DNA from: Opitutaceae bacterium
GTDB taxonomy: Bacteria > Verrucomicrobiota > Verrucomicrobiia > Opitutales > Opitutaceae
Assembly: GCA_030648295.1 (NCBI GenBank)
Contig: JAUSID010000289.1
Span: 41,850 to 105,849 of the forward strand
Direction: 5' to 3'
Length of the DNA: 64,000 nucleotides
Each line of letters starts with the position of its first letter. Within the stretch, counting starts at the first letter, position 1. Below the pieces are notes generated by a model. That model searched no databases, was not told the origin of the DNA, and saw only the letters and a program-made list of their open reading frames with translations. Below are positions 24,575-33,237 of this stretch, piece after piece. The position numbers and the translations under genes were made by a program.

Positions 24575-26170
24575 ATGCACCCGCTCATTTGCGCCTCGCT
24601 TGGCGTCGGCTGCGCGGACGCGCTGAGGCAAAGGTCAACCCGGCCAATTCCGCGCCTCGCCGCCGTGCTGCTGTGCTTCTCGCTCGGGACATTCTCCGCG
24701 GCCGCGCCGGCTGGACCCGCAGCGGCCGCGTCCGTGTTCAAGGCCGGATTCGCGGAACGCGACATCACGCCGAGCATCGGGATGGAGCAGCCCGGCGGAT
24801 ACAAGAAGGCGTTTCACCGGGCGTTTCATGATTCGTGCAAGGTCCGGGTTGCGCTCTTCGACGATGGCAGGACCAAGGTCGTGCTCGTCGGTCTCGATGC
24901 GCTCGTCGTGCCGCGGCAGGTCGTACTGAACGCGCGCGCCGGGATCGAAAAACAATGCCGGATTCCCGGCCGCGCCGTGATGATCGGCGCCTCCCATTCG
25001 CATTCATCGGGTCCGGTAGGCATGATCCTGCCCGGAGAGTTTGACGACGCCCCGGAGGATTTGCGGCGGCTCGCGTACGAGGAGTCCTCCATGGCGGATG
25101 CCGGCTACCTGTTGCGCGTCACCCGCGAAATCGTCGAAGGCGTGAAGCTGGCCGACGCGACGCGGGTGCCGGCCCAGCTCGGAGCTGGCCTCGGCCACGA
25201 GGACAAGGTCGCGTTCAACCGCCGGCTGCGGATGAAAAACGGCCGGAGCTGGAGTCACCCTGGAGCGATGAATCCCGACATCGTCGGTTACGCCGGCCCG
25301 ATCGACCCCCAGGTGGGCGTCGTCGGCGCGTGGGACAGCAATGGCAAACTGCTCGGCACGGTGGTGAACTTTTCGTGCCACGCCACGACGAGCCCCGGCG
25401 GGATATCCGCGAACTGGATATACTATCTCGAACGGACGATCCAGGGCGCGCTCGATTCGCGGGCTCCCGTCGTCTTCATGCAGGGCGCATGCGGCGATGT
25501 GACCCAGGTCGACAACCTGAGCCCGAACCAGCGGCCGGCACCCGAGGCGTGGGCCCATCTCGTCGGCGGGCGGGTCGGCGCCGAAGCGGTGAAAGTGCTG
25601 CTGGCCATGCCGCGGAGCGCCGACGTTCCGCTCGATGCGCGGCAGAGGGTCTGGAACATCAAGCGTCGCATCCCGTCGCCCGGGCACGTCGCGAAGGCGC
25701 GCGCGACGATTGCCCAGAAGCCGCGGCCGCCCGATGCGGCCGACTGGCTGTTCGCGAAGGAAACACTGATGCTCGATTACCTCGTCCGCAAGGAGCCCGC
25801 GGTCGAAGTGGAGGTGCAGGCGCTGAAAGTCGGACCGGCCGTGTTCGTCAGCAATCCGGCCGAATATTTCGTCCAATACGGGCTCGAGATCAAAAAGGGC
25901 AGCAACTTCAAATTCACCTTCCCGGTCGAGCTCGCGAATGGCTGTGTCGGTTACGTTCCCACCGAGGAGGCGTTCAGTGCGCCGGGAGGCGGCTACGAGA
26001 CCCGACTCACCTACTACAGCAATCTCGAGATCACCGCCGGGCGGCAGTTCGCCGAAACCGGCATCAAGCTCGCGAACGAAATGAAGCCCGGCCCCGTGCC
26101 CGAATTCGCGAAACTCAAAGCGCCCGGCCAGCCCTGGTCCTACGGCAACGTCCCCCCGCAGGTGGACTAG
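24575..26170 (+). CDS. Neutral/alkaline non-lysosomal ceramidase-family secreted protein (copy 1)
   Basis: 531 residues. Signal peptide about 25-50 ('LAAVLLCFSLGTFSAAAPAG'). The catalytic domain has 'FKAGFAERDITPSIGMEQPG', 'VVLVGLDALVVPRQ', the histidine motif 'MIGASHSHSSGPVG', 'NFSCHATTSPGG' with a further metal-ligand His, and 'VVFMQGACGDVT'. These are the zinc-site blocks of the neutral ceramidase family, whose members hydrolyse amide bonds in ceramide; many PVC paralogues are uncharacterised and shorter at the C-terminus, as here (no Ig-like C-terminal domain). The stop codon TAG is part of repeat copy 1 (CTAG at 26167). A second paralogue lies at 33484. Confidence 0.83.
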   Translation: MHPLICASLGVGCADALRQRSTRPIPRLAAVLLCFSLGTFSAAAPAGPAAAASVFKAGFAERDITPSIGMEQPGGYKKAFHRAFHDSCKVRVALFDDGRTKVVLVGLDALVVPRQVVLNARAGIEKQCRIPGRAVMIGASHSHSSGPVGMILPGEFDDAPEDLRRLAYEESSMADAGYLLRVTREIVEGVKLADATRVPAQLGAGLGHEDKVAFNRRLRMKNGRSWSHPGAMNPDIVGYAGPIDPQVGVVGAWDSNGKLLGTVVNFSCHATTSPGGISANWIYYLERTIQGALDSRAPVVFMQGACGDVTQVDNLSPNQRPAPEAWAHLVGGRVGAEAVKVLLAMPRSADVPLDARQRVWNIKRRIPSPGHVAKARATIAQKPRPPDAADWLFAKETLMLDYLVRKEPAVEVEVQALKVGPAVFVSNPAEYFVQYGLEIKKGSNFKFTFPVELANGCVGYVPTEEAFSAPGGGYETRLTYYSNLEITAGRQFAETGIKLANEMKPGPVPEFAKLKAPGQPWSYGNVPPQVD

Positions 26171-26262
26171 CCCGCATTTTTCACAGTCTGCGTGACATTC
26201 AGTGTTCCTTCTTTCGCGGCCATGATGTCGGCCATCGCAGCTCCCAAGCTCATGCGGGCTAG
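26167..26262. repeat. 96-bp element with 11-bp terminal inverted repeats, copy 1
   Basis: Ends are CTAGCCCGCAT and ATGCGGGCTAG. The interior is about 80% identical to the copy at 32503-32597, with conserved blocks TTCAGTGTTCCTTC and CATGATGTC.GCCATCG. On the minus strand it has a 28-codon ORF that begins inside the terminal repeat (MSLGAAMADIMAAKEGTLNV...). It supplies the ceramidase stop codon. Small non-autonomous mobile element or structured RNA; unknown to me. Confidence 0.7.
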
Positions 26263-26378
26263 TTCTTCACCGTTCCGCGGCGCAGCGGTCGACCGAATTC
26301 ACCTGCCGGCTGCCGGCACGCACTCCGAAGAATACATAAGGCAACTCGGGAAAGAAAGGAGGAGAAAGAGAAAGTTCA

Positions 26379-26410
26379 CCCGCCTTTGGCGGCGCCGTAG
26401 GCGACCAGGG
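26379..26410. repeat. Palindromic repeat, GGCGCC-centred (one copy)
   Basis: CCCGCCTTTGGCGGCGCC followed by GTAGGCGACCAGGG. The same sequence occurs three times in tandem at 55912-56019 (opposite orientation) and once in the arm at 56995-57066. A REP-like dispersed family. The remaining 26263-26378 shows no gene. Confidence 0.65.
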
Positions 26411-26487
26411 ATTAAGAGAACGAGAAAGATCGTCCGCGTCTTCGGCGTTTCCTCTTTCTGCCGTTTCTTCTTTCTGCCGTTTGCCGG

Positions 26488-26563
26488 GTCTTCCGCGTCT
26501 TCCAAGTCTTCCTGTCTTCCAAGTCTTCCCGTCTTCCCCATCTTCTCCGTCTTCCCCGTCTTC
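26488..26563. repeat. Tandem 8-9-bp polypyrimidine array abutting a stop codon
   Basis: Plus-strand units GTCTTCCGC, GTCTTCCAA, GTCTTCCTG, GTCTTCCC, GTCTTCCCC and ATCTTCTCC run up to the stop of the minus-strand kinase-NagB gene (26564). Same unit and same position relative to the stop codon as the array at 20271-20555. The preceding 26435-26487 has related TTTCTTCTTTCTGCC stretches. Confidence 0.8.
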
Positions 26564-29500
26564 TCATTCCCGCCAGCGCTGAAACGCCTCGATCGCCTCG
26601 TAGTTCGCCAGTCCCAGCTGATCATAGGTCAACGCGAGATCGCGGTTGTGCTGCTCCGCCTGCTGCCAGGGCTCGCGCAACCCGCTCGCGACCGGGGTCT
26701 GACTCCGCTGACTGCGGTGGTGGAATACCGCCTGCGTTTTCTGCGCCAGCTCGCGCGGGCTCAGCGGCACCGCCATGTCGATTTCCGCCGCGTCCCATGG
26801 CATCTCGACGCCGCGATACAGCCAGACTCGCGTGTCCTTGAACCAGGGATCCGCCGCCACGGCGCGGCAGGCGTGGCGCACGAGATCGAAACCCACGCCG
26901 GTGATCGATGACGGATCGTCGCGGTCGCCCGTGGCGAAAACCTGGTGCGGCGCGATGTCGCGCAGCACCGCGGCGACCGCCTCCACATCCTTGGCATCGG
27001 GCGCAAACTGCCGGTAACGGCCGCGCTCGTAGAACGCCAGGTCGAGGAACTGAATCTTGGACGCGCCCAGCCCGCAGGCATGCAGCGAGGCGCGTGCTTC
27101 ACTGCGACGCAAAAGCCCCTTCAGCCGTCGCACCTGTGGCGAGTCCTGCTCGAAAGCCGTCTTGGCCCCGAGTTGCCGCTGCACCTGCCGCGCAAATGCG
27201 GCGGCCGACTCCGGCTTCGCGGCGACCGCCGCCGCGAGTTCACCGACGAGGTCCGCCGCGATTGCCGCCTCCTCGTCAGGCACGGCGAGGTTACCGGAAG
27301 TCTGATACACCACGGTCACCTGATGGCCGTGGTCCGCCAGCCGCCGCAGTGTGCCACCCATCCCGATCACGTCGTGCGACGGTTCGGGGCTGAACACCAC
27401 GACGCGCTTCGGAAACGGCGCCGCGCGCTCCGGCCGCGAGGAGTCGTCCGCCTTCGGCTTGCCGCCCGGCCACCCGGTGATCGTGTGTTGGAGTTCGTTG
27501 AAAATCTTGATGTTCAGATCGTACGCCGGGCCACGCTCCGTGAGCAGATCGGCCATGCCCTTCTCGCTGTAGTCCTCGTCCAGCAGTTTGAGCACCGGCT
27601 TTTTCACTTCGCGCGCAAGCCACACCACCGCCCGGCGCGTCAACTCCGCCTGCCACGCCACCGCGCCCACGAGCCACGGATGTCGCAGCCGCGTCAGCGC
27701 CGACGCGGCGGCGACGTCGATGAAAAACTGCACATTCTGGTGGCCCTGGAGAAAGCTCGCGGGCAGCGAATCTGTCGCCGTGCCCTCGACGGCCTGGGCG
27801 ATGACGCCCGCCTTGCCCTCGCCCCATGCCAGCAGCACGATCCGGCGCGCCTCGAGAATCGTGCCGACACCCATCGTGATGGCATGCCGCGGCACATTGC
27901 TCTCGCCCAGAAAGTCGCGCGCCGCATCGCGCCGCGTCAGCGTGTCCAGCGTCACCAGCCGGGTGCGAGAGTCGCGCGTCGAACCGGGTTCGTTGAAACC
28001 CACGTGGCCCGTGCGGCCAATCCCCAGGACCTGCAGGTCGAGTCCGCCGGCCGCGCGAATCATCGCCTCGTACTCCCGGCACCAGCCGAACACATCCGCG
28101 CGCGGGACCGTGCCGTCCGGGACGTGTATGTTTTCAGTGGGTACGTCGATGTGATCGAAGAGCTGCTCGTGCATGAACCGCCAGTAGCTCTCCGGGTGCG
28201 TCCGCGGCAGCCCGTAATATTCGTCGAGATTGAAGGTGACGACGCGCCGGAAGCTCAGCCCCTCCTCGCGGTGCATCCGGATCAGCTGGCGGTACAACCG
28301 CACCGGCGTGGAGCCCGTGGCCAGCCCGAGCACCGTGTTCCGGCCGGCGGCGTCATTCCGCCGGATCAGTTCCGCCAGCTCGCGCGCCAGGCGGACCGCA
28401 GCCTCGTCGGCGTTGGGGAAGATTTCCGTCGGGATGCGTTCGCGCTGCCGCGCTTCCGGGGAGTCTGGAATCATGGTCGTAGACTGATTGTTCAAGCGGG
28501 CCGCGTGTTTGGCGACAATCTCTTCCATCGCCTCCTGTTGCGCCTCCAGGCTCCGCAGCACCGCAAACTGATTCCGGGCGCGCTCGAGATTGTGCCCGGG
28601 CCGGGCGGTTTTGAAGTACACATCACCCTCGAGGAAGTCGGTCAGGAACCGCACGCCGATTTCGAACGTGATGAGCCGGCCGGCGAACGCCAGATGCGCG
28701 ATCTCCGCCGGCTTCAGAATCGTTCGCGTGGCCGACAGGTAACCCTCCACCAGCGCGTCGAACACGTCGATCCGCGCCGACACGCGGGAGAGATCCGTCT
28801 CATCCTCGCGCGCGGACGTCGTGGCCGATCGCACGAGGTCGCCGAAATCGTAGAGGGCCAGCCCGGGCATGACCGTATCCAAATCGATGACGCAAATCCC
28901 CGCGCGCGTCGCGTCGTCGATCATCACGTTGTTCAGCTTGCTGTCATTGTGGGTGATCCGCTCCGGGATTTCCCCGCGCGCCTGAAGCTGGAGGAGCACG
29001 TCGACCATCGGTTCGCGCGCCAGCGCGAATTCGATCTCCTCCCGCGCGGCCGCATTGCGCCCTTTGGCATCACGTTCGACCACGGCCCGGAACGTTTCGA
29101 ACCGGCGGCGGGTATGATGGAAATTCGGAATCGTCTCGTGCAGCCGCGGTCCCGGCAAATCGACCAGGAGCCGCTGGAACTGTCCGAACGCCCGTGCCGC
29201 CTCGCGCGCCATCGCGGGACTGTCCACCACGTCATGGCTCTTCGCGTCCTCGATGAACCGATAGCACCGCCACCACCCACCGTTGGCGTCCTGGTAATAC
29301 GCCTGGCCGTCGCGCGTCGGCAGCAGCGTCAGTGCCCGGCGATGATCCCGCTCGCCGGACAGGATCATCCGGTGCGCGGTATGCGCCGTGACCCGCTGGA
29401 TGTTCTCCATCAATGCCGGCACGTTCTTGAAAACATTCGCGTTGATCCGCTGCAGGATGAAACGGGTGCTGCTGCCATCCGGACCGACCGTCACCGCATA

Positions 29501-29617
29501 GGTGTCGTTGATGTGGCCGTTGCCCCAGGGAGTGGAGTGGCGGCAAACGCCCAGTCCGAACGCGTCCGTCAGCGATAGGAAATCGGGCCGGGCCGCAGTG
29601 GTTGAAGCGGAAGACAT
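26564..29617 (-). CDS. Fusion: aminoglycoside-phosphotransferase-like sugar kinase + NagB-like deaminase + LmbE/PIG-L-like domain
   Basis: 1017 residues in one frame. Residues 1-378 are an APH-fold kinase of the N-acetylhexosamine-1-kinase type ('GNGHINDTYAVTVG', 'FILQRINANVFKNVPALMEN', catalytic loop H223-N-D225 to N230 in 'THNDSKLNNVM', 'VIDLDTVMPGLALYDFGDL'). Residues about 385-690 are NagB-like ('VLGLATGSTPVRLYR', 'VVTFNLDEYYGLP', 'GIGRTGHVGFNEPGS'); the Asp before the catalytic His of E. coli NagB is Thr here, as in other NagB-LmbE proteins. Residues about 700-1017 are LmbE-like ('VVVFSPEPSHDVIGMGGTLR'). NagB-LmbE fusions are known; the kinase fused in front is unusual. Met382 ('MIPDSPEARQRERIPTEIF') would be the normal NagB start. 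Likely role: amino-sugar phosphorylation and deamination. Confidence 0.8.
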   Translation of the reverse strand: MSSASTTAARPDFLSLTDAFGLGVCRHSTPWGNGHINDTYAVTVGPDGSSTRFILQRINANVFKNVPALMENIQRVTAHTAHRMILSGERDHRRALTLLPTRDGQAYYQDANGGWWRCYRFIEDAKSHDVVDSPAMAREAARAFGQFQRLLVDLPGPRLHETIPNFHHTRRRFETFRAVVERDAKGRNAAAREEIEFALAREPMVDVLLQLQARGEIPERITHNDSKLNNVMIDDATRAGICVIDLDTVMPGLALYDFGDLVRSATTSAREDETDLSRVSARIDVFDALVEGYLSATRTILKPAEIAHLAFAGRLITFEIGVRFLTDFLEGDVYFKTARPGHNLERARNQFAVLRSLEAQQEAMEEIVAKHAARLNNQSTTMIPDSPEARQRERIPTEIFPNADEAAVRLARELAELIRRNDAAGRNTVLGLATGSTPVRLYRQLIRMHREEGLSFRRVVTFNLDEYYGLPRTHPESYWRFMHEQLFDHIDVPTENIHVPDGTVPRADVFGWCREYEAMIRAAGGLDLQVLGIGRTGHVGFNEPGSTRDSRTRLVTLDTLTRRDAARDFLGESNVPRHAITMGVGTILEARRIVLLAWGEGKAGVIAQAVEGTATDSLPASFLQGHQNVQFFIDVAAASALTRLRHPWLVGAVAWQAELTRRAVVWLAREVKKPVLKLLDEDYSEKGMADLLTERGPAYDLNIKIFNELQHTITGWPGGKPKADDSSRPERAAPFPKRVVVFSPEPSHDVIGMGGTLRRLADHGHQVTVVYQTSGNLAVPDEEAAIAADLVGELAAAVAAKPESAAAFARQVQRQLGAKTAFEQDSPQVRRLKGLLRRSEARASLHACGLGASKIQFLDLAFYERGRYRQFAPDAKDVEAVAAVLRDIAPHQVFATGDRDDPSSITGVGFDLVRHACRAVAADPWFKDTRVWLYRGVEMPWDAAEIDMAVPLSPRELAQKTQAVFHHRSQRSQTPVASGLREPWQQAEQHNRDLALTYDQLGLANYEAIEAFQRWRE

Positions 29618-29753
29618 TCGGTTCAGCCAACGATTTCCTGGACGGCGCGCAATCCGATTGAAGCGGCGCTGCCGGTCCGGATTGCGCTCCCGCCATACGG
29701 TTGACGCCTGTTTCAGCGGCTAGCACCCCAAGCCCCCAGCTTCCAGTGACCGT

Positions 29754-29792
29754 CTCTTTCTCTCCGAATCAGTCCCGCCGGAGGAGAAAGAG
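29754..29792 (-). terminator. Hairpin downstream of the MFS gene, possible terminator
   Basis: CTCTTTCTCTCC (29754-29765) and GGAGGAGAAAGAG (29780-29792) can form a stem of about 12 bp with a 14-nt loop. It lies 35 bp beyond the stop of the minus-strand MFS gene and before the kinase-NagB start. There is no clear U-tract, so this is tentative. Confidence 0.3.
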
Positions 29793-29826
29793 GAAGATAG
29801 AGATCAAGAGAAAGAGCCTCCCGGCG

Positions 29827-31161
29827 CTACGCCGGCAGCGGCTTGCCCTTCGTTTCCGGCGCAAACCAAATCACCACCATGCCGACCACGTAAATCAACG
29901 AGATGACGGCGCCAGCCTTCGCGTAACTGCCTTCGAACGTCTGCATCAGCGAGCCCATCTGCAGCGCACCGACGGCCGCCAGAATGCGACCGGCGTTGAA
30001 CGACAAACCCTGGCCCGTCGCCCGGACGCGCGTGGGAAAAAGCTCCGGCAGATAAAGCGGCAGCCACCCATAGAACGCGGCCGTCAACCCACCAACGACA
30101 AACGTCAGCGCGAGGAAAGGCGTGCCATAGGAATCGAATCCGCGGAACAGCCATGCACACGTCACCAGCGAGCCGAGACACAACAGGAAATACGCCATCC
30201 GCCGGCTGATAAACCCGCCGATCCACGCGCCCAACAGACATCCGACGATCGCGCCGACGGCCGAACTGGCCTGCGTATACGCCTTGGCCGACGGCACGAG
30301 CCCATCGGTCATCTTGTCGGCCCAAAGTGGCAGCCACTGAACCGAACCCCAAGTGCCGATCAGCGGAATCGAGGAGACCAATGTCGCGAGCAGCGTCCAC
30401 TTCAGCAGTGGCGGACTGAAGATTTCCGACAACGGCCGGCTCGGACTCTTCGCCGTCGTCACCGCGTGCCTCCATTTCTCGGATTCCGGCACGAAGAGAG
30501 TGATGGCGAGCGTCAGCAGTGCCGGCGCGGCGCCGACCAGCGCGACCCACCGCCACGAGTCGACGGTCACCTTGAAAAACATACCGATTACCGCGATCAC
30601 GACGTAGCCCACGTTCGCGGCGGCGCCAATGATTCCGGCCATCAGCGGCCGGTGCTTTTCGGGCCAGACCTCCATCACGAGCGCGACGCCGAGAGACCAT
30701 TCACCCCCCATGCCGAGCGCCGCGACGAATCGCGCGCCGGCGAGGTGCCACGGCTGCGAGGCAAAGTAAATCACGCCGGTGAAGACCGAGTAGCACAGGA
30801 TGCTGAGCGCCATCGCCCGCACTCGTCCGATTTTGTCCCCCAGCCAGCCGAAAACCACGCCGCCCAGCGCCGCGCCAATCAGGAACGCGGCGGTCGCGTA
30901 GCTCATCCACTGGCCGATGAACGCGTCGGACACCGGTGCGCCACTGGCGATTTGCATTTGCTGCAATGCCGGCCGCGCAATAAGCGGGAAGATTCCCATC
31001 TCCAGCCCGTCGAACATCCAACCGAGAAATGCGGCGCCGAGTACCAAATACAGCCGCTGGTTGCTCGGATTGCTCCCAGGCGAATAGGAGCCGTGCTCTG
31101 ATGTGGTGGGTGGGGATGGCAATGGGTTCCCGCGTGTGGGTTTTGGTTGGCCGGTCGTCAT
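29827..31161 (-). CDS. Major facilitator superfamily transporter (sialate/sugar-type)
   Basis: 444 residues with about 12 membrane helices. MFS signatures: 'GWMFDGLEMGIFPLIARPAL' in TM1, 'GWLGDKIGRVRAMALSI' between TM2 and TM3, 'ALGMGGEWSLGVALVMEVWP' in TM4-5, and 'LYLPELFPTRVRATGQGLSF' in the second half. This set matches the sugar/acid-symporter subgroup (NanT, ShiA-like). The N-terminal 35 residues are polar and Pro/Ser-rich. Position next to the kinase-NagB fusion suggests uptake of an amino sugar or disaccharide; 209 bp separates them. Confidence 0.87.
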   Translation of the reverse strand: MTTGQPKPTRGNPLPSPPTTSEHGSYSPGSNPSNQRLYLVLGAAFLGWMFDGLEMGIFPLIARPALQQMQIASGAPVSDAFIGQWMSYATAAFLIGAALGGVVFGWLGDKIGRVRAMALSILCYSVFTGVIYFASQPWHLAGARFVAALGMGGEWSLGVALVMEVWPEKHRPLMAGIIGAAANVGYVVIAVIGMFFKVTVDSWRWVALVGAAPALLTLAITLFVPESEKWRHAVTTAKSPSRPLSEIFSPPLLKWTLLATLVSSIPLIGTWGSVQWLPLWADKMTDGLVPSAKAYTQASSAVGAIVGCLLGAWIGGFISRRMAYFLLCLGSLVTCAWLFRGFDSYGTPFLALTFVVGGLTAAFYGWLPLYLPELFPTRVRATGQGLSFNAGRILAAVGALQMGSLMQTFEGSYAKAGAVISLIYVVGMVVIWFAPETKGKPLPA

Positions 31162-31242
31162 GCTAAATACAACTTGTGACGCCCTGTTTGGTTGAAAAGC
31201 GGGTTCGGCGCTGCGGTTTACACTCGCCGGTGTTCGATCGGA

Positions 31243-32451
31243 TTAAGGGACGTTCTCCACCTTCACCGTCGTCCCAATCGCGAATCCGTTCCAGAGCGCG
31301 TCGAGCCGCGCACGATCGGGCGGGCCGTCGGCCGCGACAAAACGATAGCGGGCGACATAAGGTTTGCCCGGCTGAATCTTCCAGTCACCGCCCTGCGACG
31401 GCGTGAAGGAAACGTAGGGCTCGCTTGGATGCACGCGGACCGGCTGCGGCGCGCGAAAATTATCCGGATGGCCGAGCACCGCGAGTCCGGCCGTCCCGCC
31501 TTCGACCGCGCCGCTGAGGTGAACCCAGCGCATCGTCTGCGCGTTCGCCTTCACGCGATCGGTCTCGCCCTCGGAGGTGAGAAAATTCGCCTTGTCCTTG
31601 CCGTACCATTCGCCGCGACCGCGAAAGCCGAGCCCGCCATAATGATACCGCGGCAGCCCGAGCGGATCGTTCGTCGCGCAAACCTGCGTCAGCACCAGAT
31701 CGAACACGCGCGCGTCGCTCACGTTGTAGGCGGTGACCTGCCACACTTCGTGCAGCGCGGTAACGGGATTCGGCGCGGACAGATCCACGAACCGGTGTCG
31801 CGCCACGAATCCGCCGTGCACGGCTCCGCTCCAGGTCCACGTGACCTCCTCGAATTCCACCGTACCAGTCTTGTCGCCCATGTTCCAGAAGTCGGGCTTG
31901 CGCCCCTGGAACGTCGTCTTCGTCCAAGGCGACCAGATCCCGTGGTGATGTACGTGCTGCACCGGGTAATCGTCGCTGACGATGGTGCCCGATTGGGTGT
32001 GGATGGGATGAAGGTATCCGGCGCGCTTGAACGCCGGTTTGATGTCGGGCCGCGGGAGCGCGTCCTTGTTCATCTGGTAGTCGAACACCGGCTTGCCGCC
32101 GAGCGTCACCTTCAGCGCGTCTTTCGCTGCGCTCACTACGACTCCCTTCGCCGCCGTTGCGCTCCCGTCCTCTGAAATCGTGAACGTCAGGGTCTCGCCG
32201 GCCTTCTGCACCGGCACGATGAAAGCGGCCGTTCCATCGGCCGCGATTTGCAGTGGCAGGATCGCACCGTTTTTGTCCCGGACACCATCGGCGCGCGGCT
32301 CACCGGCGGTCAGCGGAAACGTGATGAGCTGGGACGCACGATCGACGTTGGCGGGGCCGACGGTGACGCGCACGCTCTTGGCGGTGGCGGCGGTGGGAAA
32401 TACTGCGGCCGCGATGACGGCGGCCAAAACGGGGCGGACAGTTGAAGCCAT
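31243..32451 (-). CDS. Secreted DUF6807 (PmoA-family) protein
   Basis: 402 residues. Signal peptide about 1-24 ('VLAAVIAAAVFPTAATAKS'). Family blocks are 'GYLHPIHTQSGTIVSDDYPV', 'HVHHHGIWSPWTKTTFQGR', 'KPDFWNMGDKTGTVEFEE', 'HYGGLGFRGRGEW', 'LGHPDNFRAPQPVRVHPSEP'. These proteins are annotated PmoA-family by old similarity but are not methane monooxygenases; they are frequent in PVC and Bacteroidetes carbohydrate clusters and have no proven activity that I know of. The HHH cluster suggests metal binding. It lies 81 bp upstream of the MFS gene, same strand. Confidence 0.83.
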   Translation of the reverse strand: MASTVRPVLAAVIAAAVFPTAATAKSVRVTVGPANVDRASQLITFPLTAGEPRADGVRDKNGAILPLQIAADGTAAFIVPVQKAGETLTFTISEDGSATAAKGVVVSAAKDALKVTLGGKPVFDYQMNKDALPRPDIKPAFKRAGYLHPIHTQSGTIVSDDYPVQHVHHHGIWSPWTKTTFQGRKPDFWNMGDKTGTVEFEEVTWTWSGAVHGGFVARHRFVDLSAPNPVTALHEVWQVTAYNVSDARVFDLVLTQVCATNDPLGLPRYHYGGLGFRGRGEWYGKDKANFLTSEGETDRVKANAQTMRWVHLSGAVEGGTAGLAVLGHPDNFRAPQPVRVHPSEPYVSFTPSQGGDWKIQPGKPYVARYRFVAADGPPDRARLDALWNGFAIGTTVKVENVP

Positions 32452-32502
32452 CAGGGGAAAAGTTTGGCGACAAAGTCACACGCTCGCGGCACGTGCAAGC
32501 CC

Positions 32503-32597
32503 TTAGCCCGCATTTTCACCGTCGGCGTGCCCTTCAGTGTTCCTTCGTCATCGGTCATGATGTCCGCCATCGGAGCTCTCAAGTTCATGCGGGCTAA
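32503..32597. repeat. 95-bp element with 11-bp terminal inverted repeats, copy 2
   Basis: Ends are TTAGCCCGCA(T) and ATGCGGGCTAA. The outermost pair is T-A here and C-G in copy 1 (26167-26262), a compensatory change. On the minus strand a 29-codon reading frame begins in the terminal repeat (MNLRAPMADIMTDDEGTLKG...). It lies between the DUF6807 gene start and the stop of the membrane protein gene at 32599. Confidence 0.7.
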
Positions 32598-32598
32598 T

Positions 32599-33237
32599 CT
32601 ACGTCTCGCTGCCGAGCCTCCGGTGCGCGATGACGAGATCGCGATGGAACAGCATCGGGAAGAGCAGCGGCAGAATGCTCACCGCGGCGATAATCGCGAC
32701 GACCGGCCACGCCCGATAAAACAGGGCGCCGAACACGGCGACGGCGACCGACAGCGCGCCGAAAAATGCCACGGCCGACCGAAACCCCAGCGCGACCAGG
32801 ACCGCGGAGATGAGCGCCAGCCCGGCGACGATCGGCGGCAACACCGCGGCGACGATCCCGATGATGGGGGCAAACGCAGCGTGATACGAATCGGGAAACT
32901 TGCAGGCGATCGTCTGGACGAAAACGGCGACGCAGAAAACGACCGCCACCAGCGCCAGCGCCCGTTTCGGCAGCGGGTGGTCGAGGGACACCACCCATCC
33001 GAGTCCAACCGCTTTCGCGAGCAGCCAGGTGGCGCCGAACGAGCGCACGAGATCGATCCAGTGCCAGGGCAGAGCGAAGACCGGGCCGACAAACCTGCTC
33101 CAGGTGCGATCCAGCTCCCGGTATTGCACTCCCCGGCCAAAGAGCAGCGGCAGCGGAAGAAGGAGCAGGAGCGCGCCGATTCCAAACTTCACCCAGTCGA
33201 TGGGGAGGTCACGGATCGCCACGAGAAATGTCGGCAT
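32599..33237 (-). CDS. Multi-pass membrane protein of unknown function
   Basis: 212 residues with five or six hydrophobic segments: 'FGIGALLLLLPLPLLFG', 'FGATWLLAKAVGLGWVV', 'ALALVAVVFCVAVFVQTIA', 'AFAPIIGIVAAVLPPIVAGL', 'ISAVLVALGFRSAVAFFGAL', 'PVVAIIAAVSILPLLFPML'. No family recognised. No charged catalytic motif stands out. Its stop lies 1 bp from repeat copy 2, and it diverges from the second ceramidase-like gene across a 246-bp gap. Confidence 0.7.
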   Translation of the reverse strand: MPTFLVAIRDLPIDWVKFGIGALLLLLPLPLLFGRGVQYRELDRTWSRFVGPVFALPWHWIDLVRSFGATWLLAKAVGLGWVVSLDHPLPKRALALVAVVFCVAVFVQTIACKFPDSYHAAFAPIIGIVAAVLPPIVAGLALISAVLVALGFRSAVAFFGALSVAVAVFGALFYRAWPVVAIIAAVSILPLLFPMLFHRDLVIAHRRLGSET

